Assembly (NCBI GenBank): GCA_964611525.1 | Contig: CAZTAL010000101.1 | Location: 4,440 to 68,439 of the forward strand | From: JAAYJR01 sp964611525 | GTDB taxonomy: Bacteria > Bacteroidota > Bacteroidia > Bacteroidales > Prolixibacteraceae | Length of the DNA: 64,000 nucleotides | Reading direction: 5' to 3' | In this document: positions 45,898 to 55,733 of the stretch, piece by piece | Layout: every line of letters begins with the position of its first letter | Numbering within the stretch: the first letter of the stretch is position 1 | Notes under the pieces: model-generated | Told to the model about the DNA's origin: nothing | Database searches by the model: none | Seen by the model: only the letters and a program-made list of their open reading frames with translations | Program-made: the position numbers and the translations under genes

Positions 45898-47073
45898 TTA
45901 GTATAAAAATCCGAAAAGCCATAATGGAATTTTATTATTCTTGCCCACCTCGATCATATCAGCAGCTGCAAAAATGTCTTTCTCAGATTTTGTTTCAATC
46001 CCGTTAACATTAAAGTGATATTTGTTGTCTATTAAAAAATCAGCTCTAGTTGAACTATTAACAGTTAATTTATAACCAACCTGATTGTAAAAGAACGTAT
46101 GTTGTAAATTTAACTTTTTAGTATTATTCGGTGAAATTGCATACAATAAATTTGTGTTATGCATGTAAATTTTGTCAGGTTTTTTGATTTCCTCACTCCC
46201 TCCGTTAGCATAGAGCAATTTGATTAGCCTTGCATTTCCCAGATAGCGCAGGTAATTCATAACTGTTGCCCGCGATGTTTCCACATCACTGGCTAATTTA
46301 CTTATATTGGGAGATAAGGGAGTTTCTGATGCAATGATATGCAAAAGTTTTCTCAGTTTTGATAAATATTTAAGTTCGATCTGGTTCAAATAAGGAACGT
46401 CAATCTCCAAAGCAAGGTTAATGTGTTTTAAAAGACTGTTAGTATAGAAACTAGGATTATCAATAAAATAAGGGAAAAATCCATGTTCGAGATAATCGTT
46501 AAAATAGGCAAGTGGCCTTAATTTATCCACAATTTCATGAGCAAGTCTTTCGTGGTTATTTAAAATCTCCTTAAAAGAATATATCCGGAATTGGTTATTT
46601 GTTGAATAGTTGAGATACTCCCTGAATGAAAGTCCTTCCAAATGATATTCACAAACGATGTCTTGTAAATCCGGATTATCCTCTGCTACAGGTAATAGGG
46701 GAGAAGAGGTAAAAATAATTTTAAGTCCGGGCAATAGGTCGTGGCATTGTCTTAACTCCTCAGACCAGTTTGGGTATTTTTGTATTTGATCAAGAAAAAG
46801 TATTTGTCCCCCCCGTTTAACAAATTCATCTGCAAATGAGATAATAGACCGTTTAGTAAAGTAAAAATTGTTCAGGTTTACATATAAAACAGACTTATCA
46901 TTAATATATTCTCGTTTTATATATTCTAACAGAAATGTCGTTTTGCCAACGCCACGAAATCCTTTTATGCAAATAAGCTTATTATCCTTATCTGCATCTT
47001 TAATAAGTTCCCTTTTTATTATCGGCTGGGAACTTTCAGTTAACGTTTTATGTGCATTTCTGAAAAATTCCAA
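45898..47073 (-). CDS. AAA family ATPase of the DUF4143 type
   Basis: A 391-residue protein with an ATPase domain and a C-terminal DUF4143-like winged-helix/nuclease-like region. Walker A is KGFRGVGKTTF (about residues 37-47). Walker B reads ILFLDQIQKYPNW, so the usual catalytic Glu is Gln (Q96). The C-terminal part contains ADFLIDNKYHFNVNG and may be a decayed PD-(D/E)XK fold. Such genes are abundant and mobile in Bacteroidota; the function is unknown. It lies between rho and nifJ with no functional link visible. Confidence 0.88.
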   Translation of the reverse strand: MEFFRNAHKTLTESSQPIIKRELIKDADKDNKLICIKGFRGVGKTTFLLEYIKREYINDKSVLYVNLNNFYFTKRSIISFADEFVKRGGQILFLDQIQKYPNWSEELRQCHDLLPGLKIIFTSSPLLPVAEDNPDLQDIVCEYHLEGLSFREYLNYSTNNQFRIYSFKEILNNHERLAHEIVDKLRPLAYFNDYLEHGFFPYFIDNPSFYTNSLLKHINLALEIDVPYLNQIELKYLSKLRKLLHIIASETPLSPNISKLASDVETSRATVMNYLRYLGNARLIKLLYANGGSEEIKKPDKIYMHNTNLLYAISPNNTKKLNLQHTFFYNQVGYKLTVNSSTRADFLIDNKYHFNVNGIETKSEKDIFAAADMIEVGKNNKIPLWLFGFLY

Positions 47074-47182
47074 AATTTAAATTTTGGAACAAAATTAGCA
47101 GTTTTTATTGAAATTGTAATGTCCAGATATCAAAAAATGGATTATTATGTAATTTAAAATTGATAAAAATAAATATTTCGCT

Positions 47183-49015
47183 TTAGCTATCATTCATCGA
47201 TGCTAAAAATTCTATTATTGAATTGGATCTCATTAACCTTGTTTTCATAAATTCCATTGCTTCTATAGAATTCATATCTCCAAGGTAATTCCTGAGTATC
47301 CATAATTTATCCAGAATTTCTTTAGGCATGAGCAGTTCTTCACGTCGTGTACTTGAAGCAGGAATATCAACTGAAGGGAATATTCTTTTATTTGATAATT
47401 TCCTGTCAAGTTGCAACTCCATGTTACCTGTACCTTTAAACTCTTCAAAAATAACATCATCCATTTTAGAGCCTGTTTCTGTGAGGGCAGTTGCAAGGAT
47501 TGTAAGCGATCCGCCTTCTTCAATATTCCGTGCAGCCCCAAAAAAACGTTTCGGCTTATGAAGTGCATTTGCATCAACACCACCTGAAAGTACTTTTCCT
47601 GAAGCCGGCTGGACTGTATTATAGGCACGGGCCAGTCTTGTAATGGAATCCAGCAATATAACAACATCATGTCCACATTCAACAAGTCTTTTTGCTTTTT
47701 CCAGAACGATATTGGCAACTTTAACATGTTTTTCTGCAGGTTCATCAAAGGTACTGGCAATAACTTCGGCATCAACGCTACGGGCCATGTCCGTGACTTC
47801 CTCAGGTCTTTCATCAACTAGTAATACTATCATATATACTTCCGGATGGTTAGCAGCGATAGCATTTGCGATTTCTTTTAATAACACCGTTTTACCAGTT
47901 TTAGGCTGTGCAACTATCAATCCGCGCTGTCCCTTACCAATAGGAGCAAACATGTCAACAACCCTGGTCGACAAATTGTCGTGGTTTTTACCCGTTAACT
48001 CGAATTTTTCTTCCGGGAACAGAGGAGTCAGGTGATCAAAAGGAACCCTGTCACGAATAAATTCAGGAGACCTTCCATTTATCTCCAACACTTTTATGAG
48101 AGGGAAGTACTTTTCACCCTCTTTAGGTGGCCTAATGGTACCCTTGATAGTATCTCCTGTTTTTAACCCAAATAGTTTAATTTGTGATTGTGAAACATAT
48201 ATATCATCGGGAGAATTCAAATAGTTGAAATCAGATGACCTTAAAAATCCATATCCGTCCTGTAAAATTTCCAATACCCCGGTATTTGTTACAATTCCTT
48301 CAAATTCAAAATATTTGTTATTATCGTCTTGCTGTTGCTTAGATTTTTGATCCCTTTGAATGTTTTTCTGTAATTTAAGTTTTCCCTGCTCCTTTTTATC
48401 TTTTTTTATCTTTTTTTCATGTTTGTCAGGTTGCTTTATTATTTTTTCAGCGACATGGGAAGAAGAATTCTTAATTTCCGGAACAGCATTTTTCTTTTCC
48501 TTTGTATCTTTTTGAGAACCGGATTCTTGTTCTTTCTTTTTATTATTATCATCTTTCCCGCTCTTCTTATTTTTAGATTTTTCGAGATTAAAACCCTGGA
48601 TAATAGCTTTTATTTGTTCTTGTCTCGATTGCATTGGGGTAACAGATGCAGGAGATTCTTCCTTTTCAGACGAAATATCTACACGCTCGAGTTTCGGGGC
48701 ATTCTCTACCCGGTCACGCCGGCTACGTTTTCCTTTGCGGCGGGGCTCCTCCTTATTGCCTTCCGACCCTTTGGAATTATCTTGTCTTTTCCGTAATAAA
48801 TTTTTTATCGAACGGTCTTCTTTATTCTGATCTTTTGCCTCTTTTGGAGATGATTTTTTTGCTTTTTTTTCAGCTTCCAAAATTGCCTGCGTGTCAAGTA
48901 TTTTATAAATAAGATCCTGCTTTTTGTATGATTCCGTACGTTTAATATTAAGCTTTTTAGCAATATCACGTAGCTCAGGAACGAGTTTTTTATTCAATTC
49001 TAAAATGTCGTACAT
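47183..49015 (-). CDS. rho: Transcription termination factor Rho
   Basis: Hexameric RNA helicase that ends transcription (cytoplasm). At 610 residues it is about 190 longer than E. coli Rho: after the Rho-N helical domain (residues 1-45) comes a long charged Lys/Glu/Gln-rich insertion (about 50-235). The RNA-binding cold-shock-like domain (about 240-310, GILEILQDGYGFLRS-type) and the RecA-like ATPase follow, with Walker A AQPKTGKTVLL, Walker B DVVILLDSITRLARAYN and the Q- and R-loop residues. Insertions of this type are typical of Bacteroidota Rho. Confidence 0.97.
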   Translation of the reverse strand: MYDILELNKKLVPELRDIAKKLNIKRTESYKKQDLIYKILDTQAILEAEKKAKKSSPKEAKDQNKEDRSIKNLLRKRQDNSKGSEGNKEEPRRKGKRSRRDRVENAPKLERVDISSEKEESPASVTPMQSRQEQIKAIIQGFNLEKSKNKKSGKDDNNKKKEQESGSQKDTKEKKNAVPEIKNSSSHVAEKIIKQPDKHEKKIKKDKKEQGKLKLQKNIQRDQKSKQQQDDNNKYFEFEGIVTNTGVLEILQDGYGFLRSSDFNYLNSPDDIYVSQSQIKLFGLKTGDTIKGTIRPPKEGEKYFPLIKVLEINGRSPEFIRDRVPFDHLTPLFPEEKFELTGKNHDNLSTRVVDMFAPIGKGQRGLIVAQPKTGKTVLLKEIANAIAANHPEVYMIVLLVDERPEEVTDMARSVDAEVIASTFDEPAEKHVKVANIVLEKAKRLVECGHDVVILLDSITRLARAYNTVQPASGKVLSGGVDANALHKPKRFFGAARNIEEGGSLTILATALTETGSKMDDVIFEEFKGTGNMELQLDRKLSNKRIFPSVDIPASSTRREELLMPKEILDKLWILRNYLGDMNSIEAMEFMKTRLMRSNSIIEFLASMNDS

Positions 49016-49527
49016 AGTATAATCCTATTGTTATATGTTATTTTTTATTGCTTTGATAAATTATTTGGAGCAAAAAAAGTGGAGATGAGTTTATTAAATT
49101 CGGTTGCAAGTATAGTAAATACTTATCAAACTACAAAAATTAATACTCTTTTTTTATTTTATCACGTTCTTTTAATATGAACTAAATCAATTTTTTGAGC
49201 CTGTTAACAATATTTTTATATGCAGGGATTTAATTTTAATTTTCACAAGATATTTAATTTTACGCTTCAGAAATAAAAAGGTTAGGTTTTTTTATAAATT
49301 AGTTAAAATCACCAATGAGTTCAGTATAAAAACTAAAATTTTTATTGATTAATACTTTATATTATTTTATAACTGTCTCTTATGTAACTTTTTTTCAAGT
49401 TATTTTTCTTGGGGCTATATTTCCTGATGATGAGGAACTAAAAATTAAATTAATAATTTTTTAAATTTTCCTGAAAAAGGCTCTTTGTATCCTTTTTAGA
49501 CTGGACTAATCAATCATAAATAGTAAA
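49016..49527. other. Intergenic region upstream of rho
   Basis: 512 bases of AT-rich sequence between rho and the FAD oxidoreductase gene, both on the minus strand. It is long enough for a regulated rho leader. I see no ORF, no clear terminator and no known RNA motif. Confidence 0.35.
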
Positions 49528-52452
49528 TCATAAATTGCAGGCATCATACAGCACTTCCACCGGATGCATAGCAATTCTTCCCGTGCCGTCTTTAATCTGA
49601 TGACGGCATGAGGTTCCCCCTGCAACAATTATTGTGTCTTGCTGAGCCTCACGGACCGCGGGGAAAAGTACCATCTCACCTATTTTCATGGACAAGTTAT
49701 AATGCTCTTTTTCATAACCGAATGAACCGGCCATACCGCAACAGCCGGAGGATATTTCTGTTACGGAATAATTTTCAGGCAGGGAGAGCATTTTTTTTGT
49801 GGGTTCAGTGCTTGCAACAGCTTTTTGCTGACAATGACCATGTAACAGAATCTGTTTTGGGGATTTTGTAAACTGCTCAGGTTTAATATTTCCATTTGCT
49901 ATTTCTTTGGAAATAAATTCTTCAAATAGCAAAGCATTTTGTCCCAACTTTTTAGCAACCGATTGTAATTCTTTGCCGACCAGTTCGGGATATTCATCCC
50001 TGAAAGCAAGTATAGCCGAAGGCTCTATGCCGATCAGCGGAGTATCTTCTGAAATTATATCTTTAAGCAGATTTACATTGTCGGTGGCAATTTTTTGAGA
50101 AGTACGCACCAGACCTTTCGAAAGAAAAGTTCGCCCGCTTTCTTTATGTATGGGTATTTTTACTTCATATCCCAGTTTTGTAAGAAGAAGAATTGCCTTT
50201 ATGCCGATGTCACTTTCATTATAATTAGTGAATTCATCATTAAAAAAATAAATTTTACGATCATTACCTAATCCGTGTAAAGGTATTCCTCTTTCAGCCC
50301 ACTTTTTCAGAGTAATTTTTGAATATTTTGGTATACTTCTTTTGGTTGAAAATCTAATAATTCTTTTTACAAAAGAAGTATTTATCATAATATTGGATAT
50401 TGGTCGTATCAAAACAGCCAATTTATTAAGTCTGGGCAAATACGCTATTAATTTTGACCGCAAGGGTATTCCGTGAATATCATAATAGTGCTGCATAAAT
50501 TCAGCTTTCAGCTTTGTCATATCCACATTTGAGGGACATTCTCTTTTACATGCCTTACAGGAAACACACAAATCTAGGATATCATATATTTCCTTTTGGC
50601 TAAATGCCTTAACCGGTCCATTTGTATAGAAAAATTCACGTAAAATATTGGCTCTTCCGCGTGTGGATTTATCTTCATCCCGTGTTGCCATAAAGGTAGG
50701 ACACATTGTCCCTCCTATTATTTTGCTTTTTCGACAATCTGCCGTGCCATTACATTTTTCTATACTTCGCAGATAACCCTTATTTTCAGAAAAATCAAAA
50801 AAAGTTTCGATCTCGGGTGTATCCATTCCCGGCTTTACTCTCAAATTTTCAGTAATTGGTCCGGTATCAATTATTTTACCAGGATTAAAAATATTTTCAG
50901 CATCCCATATTTCTTTGATGTTTTTTAGCAACTGGTAGTTATGTTCTCCGAGAATATAAGGAATGAATTTACCCCGGAGCTTGCCGTCACCATGTTCTCC
51001 GCTCATAGAACCATTATATTTTTTTACAAGTTCTGCCATTTCATTCATCAAATTATCAAATAGCTTTACGTCTTCCGGATCTTTTAAATTAATGAGAGGA
51101 CGAAAATGGATTTCACCTGTAGCGATATGAGCATGAAATACACTTTTAAGATGATGTGCAGCAAGTATTTTCTTTAAATCTTTTATATATCCTGGCAGGT
51201 ATTCAGGTGCTACCGCAGTATCTTCAATACCTGAAACCACTTTACGATCGCCGGGAATATTAGCAAGCAGTCCGAGTCCGGCCGTACGTAAAGCCCAAAC
51301 ACGTTTAATTTTATCATCACCAGTTATGAGAGGAAAATAGTATCCCTGACCTTCAGAGCGCATATCTTTTTCAAGAGCTCTTGCTTTTTCTTTAAGTTCC
51401 TTTTCCGTTTCACATGCAAATTCAATCATAAGCATAGCTCCGGGGCCGCCTTTAATAAAAAACCTGTTTCTCCTCTGTTCGATATTTTCTTTTGTGCACT
51501 GCATCAGAGTATCATCCATAAGCTCTATTGCGCGGGGATTATGTTTCAAGGCAACAAGATTTCCCTCCAATGATTCCTCAAGAGTTTTAAAATGGGCACA
51601 AATTAGTCCCTTGTAACGGGGTGGAAGAGAGATAAGGTTCAATTTTATTTTATATGAAAAAGCCAGTGTTCCTTCTGAACCAGCAAGCAGCTTACAAAAA
51701 TTAAATTTTTCACCACCTGCGGTAAATATTTCAGAGTTGAGAAGTGAGTCGATTGCATACCCCATGTTCCTGCGGGTAACTTTTGGGTCAGGAAAGTTAT
51801 TTCGAATCTCTTTTTGGTTAACAGGATTTGAAAGTATATCATGAATATTTCGATAGATAGACCTCTCCAATAGATTTGGATTACCATTCATCTTCTGATG
51901 AAATTCATCTTTTGTAAGAGCCTTGAATATTGCTTCAGATCCGTCGGAAAGAACGGCTTCCACTTCAAGTATATGTTCACGGACACTCCCATAAACTAAA
52001 GAATGAATTCCGCAGGAATTATTACCCAGCATTCCCCCGATAACACACCGATTGGCCGTTGATGTTTCCGGCCCGAATTGTAGTCCGTGAGGAGCAAGAA
52101 AAATATTAAGCTCTTCCGGAACCACCCCCGGTTCAACAACTACCCAACGTTCTTCCTTGTTGAATTCGAGGATACGATTCATATATTTTGAAATATCAGC
52201 CACTATACCATTTCCCACAACTTGTCCGGCCAAAGAAGTACCACCTCCCCGCGGTATCACTGAGGTATTATTATCTTTTGCAAAAGCAATGATTTTTTTA
52301 ATATCCTCTTTGTTTTTAGGCCTTGTTACTGCTAAAGGTAATTCTCTATACTGGGAAGCATCGGTTGAATAAAGTACCCTTTGTACATTATCAGTGAATA
52401 AGTCGCCCTCAAGTGTGGATTTTAAATTGGAAAACGGATTTTTTTTGTTCAT
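49528..52452 (-). CDS. FAD/Fe-S 2-hydroxyacid dehydrogenase (GlcD-GlpC fusion type)
   Basis: A 974-residue fusion. The N-terminal FAD-linked oxidase domain (about residues 35-250, VIPRGGGTSLAGQVVGNG) and C-terminal FAD cap are followed by a ferredoxin-type region (CVSCKACKRECPS, about 645-657) and a CCG/heterodisulphide-reductase-like domain (SGCCGMAGSFGYE, about 905-917). Proteins of this architecture oxidise D-lactate or other D-2-hydroxyacids and pass electrons to the quinone pool (membrane-associated, cytoplasmic face). The exact substrate is inferred only as a 2-hydroxyacid. The start overlaps the DoxX fusion gene by 4 bases, so the two are coupled. Confidence 0.93.
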   Translation of the reverse strand: MNKKNPFSNLKSTLEGDLFTDNVQRVLYSTDASQYRELPLAVTRPKNKEDIKKIIAFAKDNNTSVIPRGGGTSLAGQVVGNGIVADISKYMNRILEFNKEERWVVVEPGVVPEELNIFLAPHGLQFGPETSTANRCVIGGMLGNNSCGIHSLVYGSVREHILEVEAVLSDGSEAIFKALTKDEFHQKMNGNPNLLERSIYRNIHDILSNPVNQKEIRNNFPDPKVTRRNMGYAIDSLLNSEIFTAGGEKFNFCKLLAGSEGTLAFSYKIKLNLISLPPRYKGLICAHFKTLEESLEGNLVALKHNPRAIELMDDTLMQCTKENIEQRRNRFFIKGGPGAMLMIEFACETEKELKEKARALEKDMRSEGQGYYFPLITGDDKIKRVWALRTAGLGLLANIPGDRKVVSGIEDTAVAPEYLPGYIKDLKKILAAHHLKSVFHAHIATGEIHFRPLINLKDPEDVKLFDNLMNEMAELVKKYNGSMSGEHGDGKLRGKFIPYILGEHNYQLLKNIKEIWDAENIFNPGKIIDTGPITENLRVKPGMDTPEIETFFDFSENKGYLRSIEKCNGTADCRKSKIIGGTMCPTFMATRDEDKSTRGRANILREFFYTNGPVKAFSQKEIYDILDLCVSCKACKRECPSNVDMTKLKAEFMQHYYDIHGIPLRSKLIAYLPRLNKLAVLIRPISNIMINTSFVKRIIRFSTKRSIPKYSKITLKKWAERGIPLHGLGNDRKIYFFNDEFTNYNESDIGIKAILLLTKLGYEVKIPIHKESGRTFLSKGLVRTSQKIATDNVNLLKDIISEDTPLIGIEPSAILAFRDEYPELVGKELQSVAKKLGQNALLFEEFISKEIANGNIKPEQFTKSPKQILLHGHCQQKAVASTEPTKKMLSLPENYSVTEISSGCCGMAGSFGYEKEHYNLSMKIGEMVLFPAVREAQQDTIIVAGGTSCRHQIKDGTGRIAMHPVEVLYDACNL

Positions 52453-53984
52453 GTCAGCCAGCGCCTTTTCCTATGTGCTATAAAATCTGAATTTAATACA
52501 TTCAAAGCTAAATTGCAGTCCTCTACCATCTGGAAGTCATACATACCAACACATATAAAATCAGCTCCATTTTCAAAAGCATATCTGAAAGCATCATTAG
52601 GGTGGATAGCTCCTGCTGCAAGTATTTTAAAGGCAATCCACGGTTCATCGAGGCCATTCATATAATCTATGGTCTCCTGTGGTTTGAAACACCACATATT
52701 GTCTTTATGTCCTATTTCAACTGTGGATTTTTTCTCCGGATCAACTTGAGCAGTCCAGTAATTATGGTGATGCAGGGTTTTTACCCAGAAATCAGGTTTA
52801 ATGCCTTGTTCTACACAACCCTGTATTGTTTCAAGCCGGTGCCCTCCGATTCCGGCCGGCTTGCCATAGCTTCTAATAAGTTCCAGAGCTTTTGCTATCT
52901 CATCGAATTTTCCTTCATTCACGAGATTATCGGATATCCCGCCATGACAATACATGGCTGCTGCTCCTGCCTCTTCAGATAATCTTACTCCTCCCACCAA
53001 TCCTTCCTTACCACCACCTCCGCAATCGGAGATAAACTGAAGCTTTCCATCGGTTTCGTGCCAATATTTATTTAATATCCGTGCAAGCGCAGGATTAGTC
53101 AGAATAGTATTTATACCACATTCTTCCGCCAGTTGGAATGTCATCATCACCCGTTCATCAGTATGATACGCTTTTACAAGTTTTGATGCATAGATAAGAT
53201 CCCTTGCATGAGCCCATCCACCAATGAGATTACCGCCCATGATAAGGCGGCTTAGTTCCATATTGCCAATTTTCCCCTTGGGTATCTGTCCGTTCAAGTC
53301 GTCCAGGGAAGAAAAAGTAAAACTTTTCAAAGTGGGACTGGTAACTGCATCAATATTATCAGCCAAATATTTTTCTTCGTAACTTTCCCATTTATTTTTT
53401 TTATACAATGCATAAGCGAAAGCACCAAGAAATGGCACGCTGATCAGATCGCGTAATAGTTCACGTCGCTTCAGAGAAGTCTTTTCTGTTTTATCGGACG
53501 GAATTGGAGCACTTGCTTTTTCTTCTTTCCAACGTTTTATTAAACGGTCTAATCCGAAAAAATATCTTGTGGGAAGTATCACAAAAATAATCAGTAAGAA
53601 AAACTCTATAAGGTTTTTATTTACCCATAAGTAGCTTCCTTCAGCTACTGTACCAAAAGTATGACCGGGCACAGGTGGTGAAGCCATGAAATAAAAAAGT
53701 AAAAGAAATGATCCTGCTAATGAAGACACACGTACCAAAAATCCTGTAAAAAAGGAGAGGCCGATAAGTATAAGTCCCCATATATTCAGAAAATCAACTA
53801 TCTGTAAAATTTCGGGAGATTCCGCCATCTTATGGAACAGATCCGAGAGAATCCATGATGAACTCAACAGATATGTTTCTGCACTCCATGAGGGATTTAT
53901 GAGTTTAACAATACCCTCATAAAGAAAGTGCCAACCGACGATAATCCTCAATAATGTGATGAGGTAAATCTGGTATTTTTTCAT
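52449..53984 (-). CDS. DoxX membrane domain fused to an aldo/keto-reductase-like TIM barrel
   Basis: A 511-residue fusion. Residues about 1-150 are a DoxX/quinol-oxidase-like four-helix membrane domain. A Tat-like or anchor segment (SLKRRELLRDLISVPFLGAFAYA, about 172-194, quoted only to its RR core region) leads to a C-terminal aldo/keto-reductase-like domain (about 230-511, MGGNLIGGWAH and GGHRLETIQGC). The classical AKR catalytic motif DTA...YG is not seen, so enzymatic activity is uncertain. It overlaps the FAD/Fe-S dehydrogenase gene (ATGA), which suggests a membrane electron-transfer pair. Confidence 0.87.
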   Translation of the reverse strand: MKKYQIYLITLLRIIVGWHFLYEGIVKLINPSWSAETYLLSSSWILSDLFHKMAESPEILQIVDFLNIWGLILIGLSFFTGFLVRVSSLAGSFLLLFYFMASPPVPGHTFGTVAEGSYLWVNKNLIEFFLLIIFVILPTRYFFGLDRLIKRWKEEKASAPIPSDKTEKTSLKRRELLRDLISVPFLGAFAYALYKKNKWESYEEKYLADNIDAVTSPTLKSFTFSSLDDLNGQIPKGKIGNMELSRLIMGGNLIGGWAHARDLIYASKLVKAYHTDERVMMTFQLAEECGINTILTNPALARILNKYWHETDGKLQFISDCGGGGKEGLVGGVRLSEEAGAAAMYCHGGISDNLVNEGKFDEIAKALELIRSYGKPAGIGGHRLETIQGCVEQGIKPDFWVKTLHHHNYWTAQVDPEKKSTVEIGHKDNMWCFKPQETIDYMNGLDEPWIAFKILAAGAIHPNDAFRYAFENGADFICVGMYDFQMVEDCNLALNVLNSDFIAHRKRRWLT

Positions 53985-54032
53985 TCGTTTAATATTTTTT
54001 TAGCAGTAAACAATTAATTGAAAATTTGAGAA

Positions 54033-54061
54033 CGAATGTAATCCTGGCATGAGTGTATCAA
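54033..54061 (-). promoter_or_regulatory. Putative promoter of the DoxX fusion gene
   Basis: On the minus strand TTG (54059-54061), 18 bases, TACATTCG (54033-54040), one mismatch to TAnnTTTG. The extended downstream sequence TTCGTTCTCAAATTTT is shared with the mce promoter near 62043. Confidence 0.5.
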
Positions 54062-54194
54062 GCAGTTTAGGCGATTCGCTTTCACATATTTACTATTTAA
54101 CCAAAAACATAGATGTTATTTTATTATTAAAAAGAACACACACAATTCATCTACTGAATTTTATTGACAATAATACAAAAAATCTATTTGAATG

Positions 54195-55523
54195 CTATGT
54201 ATTTTGGTTTATTGGAATAAAAAGTATAATCCCGTTTATAACAAAAGACAGTATAATAATAAGGTTCCCTGTCATGGGACAGGCAAAAAGGTTAATGAGT
54301 TTTCCTGACAAAGCAACAAGGCCTCCGGCTAATATGGCAATAATTAATTGCCGTTTAGCAACAGGAAGTTTCAGTAATCCGGCCAGCATAGGCAACACAA
54401 ATGCCCCTGAAAAAAAAGTGAGAGCCAACAGTAGGGATTGTAAAATGGATGTTATGAACAATGCAACTACGATACTTAATCCTCCGAGTACAATTATAAT
54501 AATACGTGTAATTATCAATGATTTTCTTTCATCCAGTTTGCTATAAAGTAATTCACTCAGGATCAACGATGAGGTAAAAAGTGTTGTGTCGGCTGATGAC
54601 ATGACAGCAGAAAGCAGGGCAGCAAGTAAGAGCCCGTAAAGCCATCCCGGCAGATAGCTGTTTGCAAAAGATAATATTTCTTTTTCACCTGAAAGACCGG
54701 AAATAATGCCAAGATAAGTGATTACAAATGAAACGGGAATAAGCAATAAAGCAACAATTAATATACTACGACTCGCGGTTATTTCACTTTTGGCACAAAA
54801 AATCCTTGTATAAATGTCAGGGCCGACTACAAAAGTCACTGAATAGGTAAGGATCAATACCAGCAGGTCAATGTATGTAAATGATTCGTTGAACAATGCC
54901 CCTGAATTCAGCTCTGCCAGACTTTCTATGCCACCCGATTTCAATGAAGATAATGTTAATCCCCCCAGTCCGGCTATTATTAATAAGGACTGAATAATAT
55001 CAGTCTTCAGGATACTTACCTGTCCCCCTATAAGAGTATATATAATAAAGATTACTCCGCAAAATATCGCCGACCATTGATAATTAATAAATTCAAGCCC
55101 GGCAAATATTTTACCTGCCGCTATTATCTGAGCTGCTATTATGCCCAGCCATGCAACAGGAATTATAAATGATGCAATAAACTGTGCTTTATCTCCATAA
55201 AAATGACCAAGCAGTCCGGGCAATGTATATTTTCCATAGCGGCGAACATATTTTGCCATAGGAACCAGAACAAACATTCCCAGTGATGCACAAAATAAAA
55301 ACCAAAGGGCTGCCCAGCCGATTCTCTGACTTAACTCAATAGTGCCCAGAATGGCTGAACCACCTAGAATTGTAGCAAGAAGACTTCCCGAAACAGGTAT
55401 TAAGCCGGCTCTTTTCCCTGCTATATAATAATCGGAAGTGGTTTTAATTTTAAAATAAGAGTAAATCCCGACTGATAATGCAAGAAGGAAATATATGGCT
55501 ACAAAATAAACCGGGTCGTCCAT
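54195..55523 (-). CDS. Sodium:solute symporter (SSS family)
   Basis: A 442-residue inner-membrane transporter with about 12 hydrophobic helices. The sodium-symport family features include RRYGKYTLPGLLGHFYG (after helix 3) and the GYSNF-like segment VTFVVGPDIYTRIFCAK. Substrates of the family range from sugars to amino acids; none can be assigned here. It precedes the DoxX fusion gene on the same strand with a 210-base gap that contains a separate promoter. Confidence 0.93.
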   Translation of the reverse strand: MDDPVYFVAIYFLLALSVGIYSYFKIKTTSDYYIAGKRAGLIPVSGSLLATILGGSAILGTIELSQRIGWAALWFLFCASLGMFVLVPMAKYVRRYGKYTLPGLLGHFYGDKAQFIASFIIPVAWLGIIAAQIIAAGKIFAGLEFINYQWSAIFCGVIFIIYTLIGGQVSILKTDIIQSLLIIAGLGGLTLSSLKSGGIESLAELNSGALFNESFTYIDLLVLILTYSVTFVVGPDIYTRIFCAKSEITASRSILIVALLLIPVSFVITYLGIISGLSGEKEILSFANSYLPGWLYGLLLAALLSAVMSSADTTLFTSSLILSELLYSKLDERKSLIITRIIIIVLGGLSIVVALFITSILQSLLLALTFFSGAFVLPMLAGLLKLPVAKRQLIIAILAGGLVALSGKLINLFACPMTGNLIIILSFVINGIILFIPINQNT

Positions 55524-55733
55524 CTGTTTGATATTTTAGAATTATTGTTATATGTCACTACTATCAAATAAGCCGGATATATAATTTATTACCACTGTCC
55601 GGTAACAATTTTAGTCAATGTGCAGGGTACAGGTTGTGATAATCATATTTTTACCCCGACATAAATGCATGTGCAAAGGATATCCTATCGTATAAATTTC
55701 CGCATTCCCAAAAACACGGATTTTCAATTTATA

